The translations under genes and the position numbers were made by a program. 64,000 nucleotides of DNA from assembly GCA_947579605.1 (NCBI GenBank), contig OX388314.1, positions 6,200,001 through 6,264,000 of the forward strand, written 5' to 3'. Numbering within the stretch: the stretch's first letter is position 1; each line of letters opens with the position of its first letter. Shown piece by piece: positions 46,681-56,258 of the stretch. The stretch comes from Athripsodes cinereus. Lineage: Eukaryota > Arthropoda > Insecta > Trichoptera > Leptoceridae. The notes below the pieces were generated by a model, which was not told where the DNA came from, made no database searches, and worked only from the letters and a program-made list of their open reading frames with translations.

Positions 46681-46885
46681 GGTCATCATTTCTGTCGGTC
46701 CCTCAATCCTGAGGATCGTGACCATCATGCCTCGTTCTGTAGACCATCTGTCTCCATTTTGAGCGATCCTCCGCCATGTGTAAGGCCCCGTGAAGTGAGC
46801 TCTGTGTGGCCTCCTTAATTTGGTCGCTCTATCTTATTGGCACTCTGCCCCTTCCCCTCCTCCCTTCTACAACCCCTGTATAAAT
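46681..46885 (-). pseudogene. Non-LTR reverse transcriptase C-terminal fragment
   Basis: The minus strand reads, with in-frame stops replacing two expected Trp codons, GRRGRGRVPIR, SDQIKEATQSSLHGALHMAE, DRSKWRQMVYRTRHDGHDPQ and D. The order basic linker, DQIK helix, AEDRSKWR helix, HDGHDPQD end is characteristic of a widespread RTE/CR1-like LINE C-terminus and is shared in decayed form with 3290-3500. Two TGG-to-TAG/TGA-type losses and no upstream domain make it a dead 5'-truncated copy. Confidence 0.65.
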
Positions 46886-47772
46886 GGTACTCTTTCGAAA
46901 TGTTCAAGTTTATTACACACCCGAAAATGAAATCGAACATGCTTTATAATTTCACTTTCATGCGCCTCAGACAAAATAGTGTTATTAAGATATTAATAAC
47001 CTGAAAATTTTGTCGATAGAGCTTATGTCGATTCAAGGATAGTGTATTATACATTCAAGGATGTGCGGTAGGTAAAACCCATTAAGGATCTGGGATGTTT
47101 TTTTCCACATTCTTGCTGTGTTTAATGTAATACTGTATTATATTGATTGTTATGGCCGTAAATTTCATGGCCACCGGAAAACCTCCTCCCCACATGAGAT
47201 CCCATGTGAATTATCACGCTCTCGTAATGATTTTTTAAGGATGTTGATAACACTAAATTGGGATGTATTTTAAATTTATTGCGAGGTATTTTATTCGTTT
47301 CGACCTTCAGTAATTGATTTTTTGTAAATTTCATGTGTTTTCATGAAATAACCGTTTGATTACATTACCAATATACTTTGGTGTATATTTTTGTGATGTA
47401 GGTATATTTTACTTTTATCATTACCTACCCTTTTTCGATGTGAATGTCGTGAATTCTTTTAAATTGTTTTTATTACTCACTTTTCTCGAATCTGAAAATG
47501 GCTTACATTTAATTCTTATTACTTTTAATTTAATTCTAATTCAACTCATCATAAAAACGAATTTAGCGTACTGTAAGGATAAATATGCGGTACTCAAGCT
47601 TTCAGTAAGTTCAGATCTTGAGTTATATTATATCATAACTTCTGCCTTGGTTTAAGTATGATTTTCTATGTTCTTTTCATTACACAGTTCAATTTTATCG
47701 TAGCTGATACTTAACTGCTTAAATAACTGAGTGTATTTGATTGAAATTATAGACATTTTATTTATGAAAATA
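46886..47772. other. Gene-free stretch
   Basis: Frames at 47122-47334 and 47356-47655 have no recognised product. No repeat identified before the Helitron end. Confidence 0.45.
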
Positions 47773-47821
47773 CTAGCTGGCCCAGCGAACTTCGTACCGC
47801 CTAAGAATCGATGAATGATTA

Positions 47822-48025
47822 CATACATACTTCTTCTTCCCCCTGTCCTATTTGGTCGGGGGCCCATTGCCCCTATGTATCTCCTCCAGAGATCCCTGTT
47901 CACCGCTGCTTCCAGGACCTCTGGACACTCCAAACCAAGCCTTTCAACACACAGGTTCGACACCTGCCCTTGCCAGCTTCTTCTAGGGCGGCCCACCGGT
48001 CTTCTGCCCTCTCCCACTGACTTTG
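47822..48025 (-). pseudogene. LINE fragment inserted in the Helitron
   Basis: Ten-base direct repeats TGAATGATTA (47812-47821, 48026-48035) flank 204 bp. The minus strand reads GEGRRPVGRPRRSWQGQVSN, LCVERLGLECPEVLEAAVNR, DLWRRYIGAMGPRPNRTGG and stops, ending GGAAGAAGAAGTATGTATG. The basic GRPRR linker, then the W and the DLWRRYI motif are typical of an RTE-type reverse transcriptase C-terminus, different from RTE-B, K and the 46681 type. It is a strongly 5'-truncated copy; the open frame alone is about 65 codons. Confidence 0.78.
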
Positions 48026-48209
48026 TGAATGATTAATATTATTAATCTCTTTACAAACTCCCGTAATTGTCCAAGTGTGTCGTCGTAGGTTTAGTGTAAA
48101 AAATAAAATTCATTTGGAACTTTCGCAGTTTAGCGGCCCCACCCGTTGTCGAGTACTTTTTTCCATAGAAAAAGTAATATTCCATTCTTTTTTTTACATA
48201 GACAATTCA

Positions 48210-48431
48210 CACATATCGAGCTAGTCCCAAACTTAGATATGAATCTTGTATTATGGGTACTAACACGATGATACATTATATACAATGCACTGAACACACA
48301 TATGTGTAACACCCAGACCCAGGACAATTTGAAAAAGGTCATTCTTCACTTTGCCCTGGCCGGGAATCGAACCCGGGACCTCGTGACTCAAAGGCAAAAG
48401 CGTTACCTCCGCGCCACACCGGGCGACATGA
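48210..48431 (-). repeat. SINE-E inserted in the Helitron
   Basis: Minus strand: head GTCGCCCGGTGTGGCGCGGA with box A, GGGTTCGATTCCCGGCC with an intact box B, body AATTGTCCTGGGTCTGGGTG and end GGGACTAGCTCGATATGTG. Direct repeats ACAATTCA lie at 48202-48209 and 48432-48439. This is the best preserved copy in the window and could still promote Pol III transcription. Confidence 0.87.
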
Positions 48432-48900
48432 ACAATTCAATTAACTAACTCAGATTTGTTTATAAATTATCTACTGTACGTAATATAATTATGTAGGTAC
48501 TAATTTTAGGTAGAAACCTATTCATTTTAAATTTATAAAATTCTTTCCATGATTTTTTCAAAATTGAAATATCAGAACCACAGATATTAAATTGTATTGA
48601 TAACTATTCTAATTTGAAAGTGTATAGAAAAAATATTCTATAAATAGGCCAATCCATAAAAAAACCTCATCGTTGATTTTGTATAATTCTCCATATTGCA
48701 TTATTTATTGAAATTCAAAATGTATGGTGTAAATAATTATCTTCATTATTTTTCTTCCCGTGAATTTGTAAGATATTTTAATAGCCTATCGGCTATTACG
48801 GGCGGAGAAGAATCCAACAAATCAGAGATCATTCAAATTGGTACAGCCATTCTTGAGTTATAAGTGGTGTAACACGCACGACTTCCTTTTATATATTAGA

Positions 48901-50429
48901 TTATATTATAGTTCACATTATTCAAACAGAAACTTGTATCATTCTGTCATTACTCATGTATTTATAGAAGGTTTATATATAAACGTGGGTCTTAGGAATA
49001 TCCAAAATAGACATAATTAATAAAAACACTTCCAACTAAAATCATAAACCTTGTTTACAAACAAGTTGCTGTTTCTGTTCCTGGTGTTGGTATTAAAATA
49101 ATCTTTGTTATGTTAAGCCTGTGATATTTTTTTATTCGTTTTGTTGAATTCGGTAATAAATTTAGTAGTTCATCTATGGAATCAGTAATATTCTCGTGTA
49201 TTTGTAAGTTGGAATATATTGTACTACAACGATTAATAACTTGTTCTCTGTTGATTTTTGGTATTTTTTTTTAAATTGGTATGAAATAATTAAAAGAGTA
49301 ATGGTATCAAAAGAGTGATAGTAAGTAAGTGACAAGTAACAATCTACAGGATACCATGGAGACACGCTACAGAATACATTTGAGTTTTAAAATTTAAAAC
49401 TTATAATTTTGATAGTACCTGTGAGGTAACACGAATGAATGAACAAAAACTTTCTTCCTATAGCGGCTTTGTGACAAAATCGCAAATATTCACATTTAAC
49501 GCTTTGGGCTTTTTGTTGTTTTAGTCTTTACTCCATAATTTATTGTAATCATAATTTATTTTTAACACAAGTTTTTTCGGCGGGTAATTTTATTACAGCG
49601 CTGTTAAAGAAATATGTGAAAACGATTTTGTTTCCACTTTTTAATGCGGTTATTATATTCGAGAATATTCCATTTTTTTCAGTACTTACGTTTTTCCTTT
49701 TATTTGATTCCAAATCATCTAACATAATATACAAGAGAAAATCTTGTTTGTAGTACAAGTCAGCACGCTCCGGCTGGCTCGAGTGGAAATCGATACGCGA
49801 CCTTCATTTCAATTTAGTTTGGGATAGGTTATAATATTGTTTGCACTTTTTGTCTTGTTTTTCGCGAACAGTCAACATCCAACCCTCGCAATCTCTAATG
49901 GGTCACAGATATAAAGTTTTGATATAACTTTTGCTCCTGAATCTATGCAACATCAATTTCTTTTGATTGGGGTACACCGTAACATTAACCTTCGCGAACT
50001 AAATAATGAAATATAACATATCGAACCTCAATGATCCTGATCAGTCGTAAACGAATGGATGGCCTTTGAAAATAGAATAGACTAGAACCTTAATGATATC
50101 TGGCTTAGTAATAGATACAAATGTTTTTGTTGAAAATTCAATCAATTCAAGAAGGTGTTTTAAAATATTTTCGTGTAGTATATATGTATATAGGTTGCAG
50201 ATTGAATTTTTTGGGAACATTTTGTCAAAGGGAGCCCTTGAGGCAATATTTAAAGCCTCTCATAAAAACAATAAAATTTGCACGATGAATTTGGATGACA
50301 TTGTAACTACCATTCCTTTAACATTTACGGATAAGAGAGGCTACAACTCTTAATGTACATAGTATTAGAAAATATTATTCATTCGCACTCTCCAATGTGG
50401 AGTAAATAGAAAATTTGCTGTATGTCATG
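48901..50429. other. No supported gene
   Basis: At 50093-50353 an 86-codon frame contains IEFFGNILSKGALEAIFKAS and ICTMNLDDIVTTIPLTFTDK, which looks more protein-like than most frames here, but I do not recognise it. No other feature seen. Confidence 0.4.
50193..50353 (+). other. Unclassified protein-like frame
   Basis: After a GGTTGCAG that could be an acceptor, the plus strand reads IEFFGNILSKGALEAIFKAS, HKNNKICTMNLDDIVTTIPL, TFTDKRGYNS and stops. The composition is balanced and it ends with a normal stop. It might be a terminal exon, a transposon fragment or chance. No homology is claimed. Confidence 0.2.
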
Positions 50430-50520
50430 AAGATATTCCGAGGTCATTCTCTTCGTGCAGTGAATAAATATGATTAGAATGAGTGGCTTTCTATCATTGT
50501 TGAATTGAATGTGTTTAAAT
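50430..50520 (-). repeat. Family-A fragment (degenerate)
   Basis: GAGGTCATTCTCTTCGTGCA, GAGTGGCTTTCTATCATTGT and TGAATTGAATGTG follow the middle of family A. Confidence 0.45.
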
Positions 50521-50533
50521 GTATTATATCAAT

Positions 50534-51038
50534 ACTATACTATACTATACCCTCACGCCGTGTCCCAAGTGGGGTAGGCAGAGAGAACGGAACGCCAAAC
50601 AGATCTATCTTTACACACTTCCTTCGCTTCCTCCACATTCATACAGTTCCTCATACACGCACGTCGGTTCCTCTTACTCAACACGCGGCCGTCCTTGAGA
50701 ATTTGATCCACGTGATCAAGCCACGTGGTTCTCGGACGCCCGCGTTTCCTCACACCCTTTCTTTCAGATAAGTATATCCTCTTTGTCATTCTTACCTCGT
50801 TCATTCCTTCAACATGCCCAAACCACCGTAGTTTATTCACGCGCATTCTGTCCACAACAGTCTTCTTGCATCCGCTCATTCTTCTAATATCCTCATTCTT
50901 CACTCTATCACGTAGCGTTTTACCAACCATTCTTCTCAACGATCGCATCTCTACTGCATTTATTCCACTTTCGTCCACACGTCCAACCATTCTTCTCAAC
51001 GATCGCATCTCTACTGCATTTATTCCACTTTCGTCCAC
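50534..51038 (-). CDS. RTE-B reverse transcriptase C-terminal part, open frame
   Basis: The best RTE-B copy here. Perfect 11-bp direct repeats ATTATATCAAT (50523-50533, 51039-51049) flank 505 bp. The minus strand is open from the 5' junction to a stop at 50553, about 160 codons: VDESGINAVEMRSLRRMVG twice in tandem (20-residue, 60-bp period), LRDRVKNEDIRRMSGCKKTV, MRVNKLRWFGHVEGMNEVRM, a basic linker RKGVRKRGRPRTTWLDHVDQ, NRRACMRNCMNVEEAKEVCK and WRSVLSAYPTWDT. This is the region after the catalytic domain of RTE-like LINEs; the fingers and palm (with the YxDD site) are absent. The 3' end reads CTACCCCACTTGGGACACGG, GTGAGGGTATAG and (TATAG)n. There is no genuine start codon; the copy is a recent 5'-truncated insertion and is not a functional gene by itself. 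Confidence 0.85.
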
Positions 51039-51049
51039 ATTATATCAAT

Positions 51050-52654
51050 GATGTTCAAAAATATCTATAGACACCATTACTTTCGTATTTCTATTAAATT
51101 TGCATTCTCTTGTGTGCTATTGAGTACTGTCGCTAGTATGCAATATAATCTTCCCGAAAGTAGGGCAGAGTGAAAATGAATGTTTTTTTTTCATTTCTAT
51201 TGTTTTTTTTTTCTGCAACTGTAGAAGTAGTAGTAGTGGGTAATAGCAGTTGTTGATTACATGTCAAATGCAGGACGAACGTTTTACGTTCACCATTCGG
51301 AAGACAATACCTCAACGACGAGAACCGGTGATTGAAAAACGTGAACCGCGATTTTCACAATGTGTAGATGTATCTGCGAATCGTTCCACTTTGCCGCAAG
51401 AGTACTTTTACCTTTTGTGTTATTAAAAAATATATTGAAATTGGAGACCTATTTTTTTGCCGCATTATCTTTTTTGTTACTAAAATAAACAAAAAATCAT
51501 AAGACTTCCTAGGATGTATTAGCAAAAGAAATTATGGTAAGCAGTAAGAGGATGTATTGGCATTCTGTTGGTGGTGGGGAAAGCTGGATGCAATCTGATC
51601 AAGTTACGGAAAACGGAGATCTAATAGGAAGCCTAGCTAAAGCCTATATTTTATAAAAAATAGTTGCCCTATTCTTTTTATAAAATTTCGGGTGTCCATT
51701 TCTTTTAGCAGCATGGATAGGATAATTTTCATTCTTATTACATGGTTACTTTACTTGTTTGGATGCCATGTAGTATAAAAAATTAAGATGAATGAATAAC
51801 TGGAGGCGAGATGGAAAGGTTTATAAACGAGATGCTTATAGGAGCAAGTCCACCATAATTGTTTATCTGTTTTCAAAACAATGTACTTAGTTTATTTCTT
51901 GACCACTTACAAACGAGCGAATGGCCTTTAAGAGTAGAATGTAGAATTGTGTAGATATAATGTATTCAGTGTTATGTATGGATACTCCGACGTTTCTATG
52001 AAAGTCGCCCCTGCTCATGACAATAATATTGCAATCTTTTGTTGTTATTCAAGAGTTATTATTTATAAATAAATGCAGAGAATGAAACGTTTAACATTGT
52101 ATTGTCTCCCACGCATATTCTCGTAACTTATTTTATATATATTTTACTACTTTATTCGCCGTGTCGTCATCGTTTCGTATCAATAACTAATGATATTCAT
52201 ATTTTTATCTTCATTGCATTCGTGCTTGTATTATCAGAGGAATCACGTTTTCACTTAAAGATTTATATTAAAAGTGTTCTGAAAATATCGTGTACATGAT
52301 TATTTTGAAATGGTTACCATTTTTTTACTTATGATGGTTGTATCTGTGCGTTTGTTTTACGTTTTACATTTTAATTAAAATTTTATAGCTCTATGTTAGA
52401 ATGCAGAACTTTTTCTTCTGTAACACAGATTTTCGTTACTTCTGTGGGAGATTGATTATTGTGAAATATTGTGTTTTAGACGTTCGATGTGTTTTACTCA
52501 GCTTTGAAAATGCCATTCATCCAGATATGTATTAACATGCATAAAATGCAACCAATGACTATACTCATTTAACCAATGACTACTCATTTTTTTCCTTTTT
52601 CATAAAGATTCTGTTGTTTGAGGCTATTTTTCGTTATTTCAAGCATTTGGTACT
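51050..52654. other. Gene-free AT-rich stretch
   Basis: No gene, repeat head or inverted repeat recognised. Frames at 51133-51315 and 52102-52299 appear to be chance. Confidence 0.5.
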
Positions 52655-53000
52655 ATGGCCTTACAGATTCAACGGTAATTTTCTCAGCCAGTTGGTTGCA
52701 TCGGTGGTCATCTCATATAGATCCCTCCAAACTAATAACTAAACAGAGGACACTCCACAATATGGTTCAGTGTCTGATATTGTGATACACCTACTCAGGA
52801 CTAGAGCATAAACCCCATCGGTACACATAGTCTGCACATCTTCCATACTCTGTTCGAAATCTATTTAGTATATCCGCAGTGAGTACCTACATATATTTTG
52901 AATGACTGGATATCCCAATGGTCTGAGGCAGAAGTGACGAATGGTCATCTAGTTACCAATTTCTCTGAACGAATACCAGGAGTCGCCCTGCCACGTAAAC
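52655..53000 (-). pseudogene. Jockey/CR1-type reverse transcriptase C-terminal remnant
   Basis: The minus strand contains, with stops and shifts, LNRFRTEYGRCADYVYRWGL, CSSPE, then an RH..ILWSV.L region, and DDHRCNQLAEKITVESV. This matches the known pattern R.RTG.GRCAD..YKWGL..SP.CDCG...QT..HIV..CPL of Jockey- and I-like LINE C-terminal domains, with the Cys/His finger ruined. It is an old, inactive copy distinct from the RTE-type fragments elsewhere. Confidence 0.6.
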
Positions 53001-53594
53001 AATGGTCCACATATTTTTTTTAAATATTATTACGAACCATGTTCAGTGTAAGATATTCTGTCGTGAGGATAATTACACAAGTCACGCTGCAACATTTCTC
53101 TAGAAAATATTATGCTAGTAAATGAAAAGCATTTTTTAATTCAATTATAAATTCCCGTTTGTAAAACATTGAAAACTTTTCCTTGTTACTGGAAATGGGA
53201 CTTTAGCCTCTGAACTTGACATATTACGATGTTTTTGCTCTACTTTATAATCTGGTATTTGTTGTATAATGCAAGGCACAAATAAAAATAAAAAGTTTAA
53301 TTGAATTCACCTTCAAAAAGGTTTATCATTATATTCTGCTTTCGGTTTAAATAGTTTTTCCCGTAAGCGAATTGCAAATTCTCTACCGGAGCGACAATTT
53401 TGTAGCGCTGCCAGGAAAACTTGGCAATCTAATATTAGTTAGCCATAGAAAATTAAAGGAAATTTCCATCGCTCTGTATAATATGTTTCCATGGAATCCA
53501 GTGGATTCTTAATGTGGGAAACCGAACAAAAATCTCGAACTTTTTCAAAAAACAATCGTTGGTCGATCGCTTTTCTTAGTGTTATCTATCTTTT
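53001..53594. other. Gene-free stretch
   Basis: Nothing recognised. Confidence 0.5.
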
Positions 53595-53735
53595 CCCTCA
53601 CGTCGCATCTTTATTGTACCAGACAGAAAGAATGGAATGCCAAATCTATGTATCCTTTACATACTTCTTTTGTTTCTTCCATGCTCATGCTTTTTTTTGT
53701 ACGTGAATGCTGATTTCTCTTACCCAACTATTTAT
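53595..53735 (-). repeat. RTE-B 3' fragment (degenerate)
   Basis: CCCTCACGTCGCATCTT, GACAGAAAGAATGGAATGCC, ATGTATCCTTTACATACTTC and GCTGATTTCTCTTACCCAAC follow the RTE-B end as in 50540-50680. Stops throughout. Confidence 0.6.
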
Positions 53736-54239
53736 TAATCTACAGCAGATTAAGAAATCTAAGCATTAATAAGGCGGTGAAGGTTCAAATGTGACTGAAG
53801 ATCAATATTTGGGTGATAACGCAGCTATTATTTGAAATAAAATAACGTATTGTAAAGGGCAATAGAGACAAAAAATGTTGAGAACCTGCGATGTAACTTT
53901 ATCCCATTATCCCAATAAATTATTTACTTGGGCCACATTGTTTGGCGTTTGTTTGCTTTCGAGTGGCAAGGATTAGTTGGCGATTACTGACCAGAAACAA
54001 CCAGCTTTCATTGAATTGAATCAACCCTTATATAAGTTTATGTTTAACAGAGTGTTCGAGTGGTGACATTTTTATTGTAATTCGAAATTGTACTCTGGAA
54101 ACAGACTAAGTGTGTTTTTTTTTTGTAATAACACTATCTACTTAAATATATGCTTGACTTCTTTATTAACTTTGACGTCATGAATTAATAAATGTTTTAT
54201 TTTTGTGTCATGAATTTAGTTCTGAAGATAAATTCCTTT
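53736..54239. other. Gene-free stretch
   Basis: Nothing recognised. Confidence 0.5.
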
Positions 54240-54325
54240 TTTTTTTGTTATGGAGAAGATGTTTGTTACATGCTATCAGTCTAATAATTACCCCACTCGT
54301 GAGAAGTTCTATGATGGTATAGATA
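54240..54325 (+). repeat. Family-A tail fragment
   Basis: TTATGGAGAAGATGTTTGTT, ACATGCTATCAGTCTAATAA, TTACCCCACTCGTGAGAAGT and ATGATGGTATAGAT follow the family-A tail on the plus strand. Confidence 0.55.
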
Positions 54326-54885
54326 TTGAAAATAAACAACTCTTATCCTCTACAAAGTTTTTTATAAATTAACATGTTTTTTTACCTAAATGTGTATTCC
54401 AACTTTTGTAACATTGTTTCGTGTTGTCTATTTGAAGTTTGTTATTTTAGTCGAAGAAACATTTTATTATTTTTCAGTTTACCGACTAACAAAAACAATA
54501 TTTGAGGTGTCTCAGTAGGTATAATTAATTATAATTTGACTGACAACCGTTTTATCCTCAGTGTCTTTGAAAAAAGCAGTACCTACCCTAGAAAGCGTGT
54601 AAAATATATATATTTTTGTTTTTCGTTTCATTGCAGATATATTTTTGTCTAAAACCATTAAAAATTATTTCGTTGTCTGTGGAATGTCAAGATGTGTCGA
54701 GGGCGAAGGTTCACCGACAAAAACTCGACACTTTGCTTTACGCAATGAGCTGGAAAATTACACTCACTCTGTGACCTTCAAACCTCTTGGGGTGTGAACC
54801 GAACTCTTAATGTACGAAAAATTTGAAATATAATATATTTCAATGTTTATAAATTATTGTGAGCGTACATTTGTAGAGATGAACC
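54326..54885. other. Gene-free stretch
   Basis: No feature seen except a (TGA)n tract that starts at about 54891. Confidence 0.5.
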
Positions 54886-54919
54886 TGATATGATGATGAT
54901 GATGATATATTTATTTTTG

Positions 54920-55065
54920 TTGTGGATAGAATGCGTGTTGAGATGGTTTAGACATGTGTAACGTATGGATGACGAAGAAGACGTATATGTGTGAAAGAGG
55001 GATATGAGCAGGCGCGGACGTCCGAGAACAACGTGGCCTGATCACGTGGATCAAATGCTTAGTAT
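54920..55065 (+). repeat. RTE-B internal fragment
   Basis: GTGGATAGAATGCGTGTTGA, GATGGTTTAGACATGTG, CGCGGACGTCCGAGAACAAC and GATCACGTGGATCAAATGCT follow the RWFGHV to LDHVDQIL coding region on the plus strand, with shifts. Confidence 0.65.
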
Positions 55066-55107
55066 TTAAGTATATTATTTAGTTTTTATAGTTTATTATA
55101 TAACATA

Positions 55108-55215
55108 ACATGTATGTTCACACAGATCCAGCTAGTCCCATAATTCATATATGGCAATACACACGTACCTATACAATGCACTAAACACATAATTATTGTA
55201 ACACTCACCCAACGT
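55108..55215 (-). repeat. SINE-E body without its tRNA head
   Basis: CACACAGATCCAGCTAGTCC, CAATGCACTAAACACATAAT and TGTAACACTCACCC match the body of SINE-E. The box A and box B part is missing, consistent with 5' truncation or later replacement by the next element. Confidence 0.6.
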
Positions 55216-55345
55216 TGAGTTTTTACGTCAGCCTGATGATGAGAGCGGAAGCTCTTGAAAGCCCTTTAAAGCATTAATAAAGTCATTGTAGAAGTACTAA
55301 GCATAAGTGTTTTATTGTTATTAATTTAACATGTATGAACTTCCA
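55216..55345 (+). ncRNA. Hammerhead-like motif, Penelope-type 3' region
   Basis: CTGATGA (55233-55239) is followed by a 6-bp stem GAGAGC / GCTCTT closed by the GNRA-type loop GGAA, then GAAA (55257-55260). This is the order of the conserved hammerhead core and stem II. After GAAA a short GC...GC helix could be stem III, but the base expected to precede the cleavage site is not U, so cleavage is doubtful. AATAAA (55276-55281) and AAGTGTTTTATTGTTATTAA follow, as at Penelope-like element ends. I infer a remnant of such an element. The extra U after CTGATGA is also non-standard. Confidence 0.5.
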
Positions 55346-55810
55346 ACAAGTACCGTCGACAGTATTAATAACTATTTTTTCCTTTTTTTTGTTTATACAT
55401 GTCAGTTGACCGTAATCGAGCGTGATGGTAGAATTGCAAACCTCAATTTACGGTAAAGCATAAAACTAGATGTTATCCTTTATGTACATTATATAATAAG
55501 TAAGTATTCACAGTACGTTATGTGGTACTGTAGACAAACAAAAGTTTACTCTGTTGTTGAAAATTTCAGTTTGACTCCTTCAAGCGTGTATTGAATCTTT
55601 GTACATTTGTCAAACAAATTGTACGGTGCACTTTCTATAAAACTTTATGCACAATGAGTCTGTTGAATCTGTGCATGCTTTCTAGTTCAGCAACGTATGT
55701 CGGAGGAGACTATACTATGTCAAGAAGTGATATTTTTCGTTCAAAGTTTTATCAACATAGTGAAATTTATTTCTCACATGTTTATTTGCACAAAATAACT
55801 ACAATGTATT
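55346..55810. other. No supported gene
   Basis: The frame at 55591-55827 runs into the hairpin element and lacks any known domain. Confidence 0.45.
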
Positions 55811-55935
55811 CACTGTGTCGGTGTTAAGATAGTAGACTTCCATAGCGAATTAAATAAAACAAATGTTTTATTCTACTATTTGATTTATTAACGAAAGAGA
55901 CATCTTTCGTAGGACATCGTCAAACATTTTTTTTT
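55811..55935 (-). mobile_element. HP4: hairpin-family copy with a single arm
   Basis: Reversed relative to HP2: CACTGTGTCGGTG, then GTAGACTTCCATAGCGAA (tail) and GTTTTATTCTACTATTTGAT, AAAGAGACATCTTTCGT, GGACATCGTCAAAC (one arm). The second arm is absent and the sequence runs into a T-run at 55927. A target duplication was not found. It shows that tail plus one arm exists as a unit. Confidence 0.7.
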
Positions 55936-55973
55936 TAAAATAAGTATACAATTTACAACAATAATCATTATCT

Positions 55974-56040
55974 TATAATTATACAGTAAGCAAAACAATT
56001 CATTCCCTCAAATATGAGCAGAGCTCGTGCTTTGAGGGAT
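55974..56040 (+). repeat. Family-D repeat, copy 2
   Basis: Matches 10268-10337. Here the end CCCTCAAATATGAGCAGAGC / TCGTGCTTTGAGGG can fold with an 8-bp stem. The function is unknown. Confidence 0.6.
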
Positions 56041-56144
56041 AGTTCCATTACTTTTTACACGTACGTGTTTACACGTACACGCTCATAACAAATAATAAAT
56101 AAAACAACAACAACAATTAAATCGTAATTTACTACAATGCTGTC

Positions 56145-56246
56145 TATTAATTGTGTCGGTGCACACGTAGTAGAATTCCATAATAATGCAATTTGAAATT
56201 AGTGTTTCTTTATAATATTGTTATAGTAGAAAGAAACAAATTGCAT
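56145..56246 (-). mobile_element. HP5: short hairpin-family element
   Basis: Starts with the reversed tail (TTGTGTCGGTG, CGTAGTAGAATTCCAT), then arms AATGCAATTTGAAATTAGTG ... GTAGAAAGAAACAAATTGCA around a tiny loop. Twelve-base direct repeats TACAATGCTGTC flank it (56133-56144, 56247-56258). The arms match the outer parts of HP1; the inner stem is deleted. Confidence 0.8.
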
Positions 56247-56258
56247 TACAATGCTGTC

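Larger units (their letters stand above)
47773..48900 (-). mobile_element. Helitron-like element with two nested insertions
   Basis: On the minus strand it begins TCTAATATATAAAAGGAAGT, continues AACTCAAGAATGGCTGTACC and ends GAAGTTCGCTGGGCCAGCTAG followed by T, as in 9598-10175. Removing the insertions at 47822-48025 and 48210-48431 restores colinearity with that copy for most of its length, apart from a segment near 48110-48200 (GGCCCCACCCGTTGTCGAGT) that the other copy lacks. No Rep/helicase frame. Confidence 0.82.

Noticed and set aside
50725..51051. A 108-codon plus-strand frame.
   Set aside because: Antisense of the RTE-B coding region.
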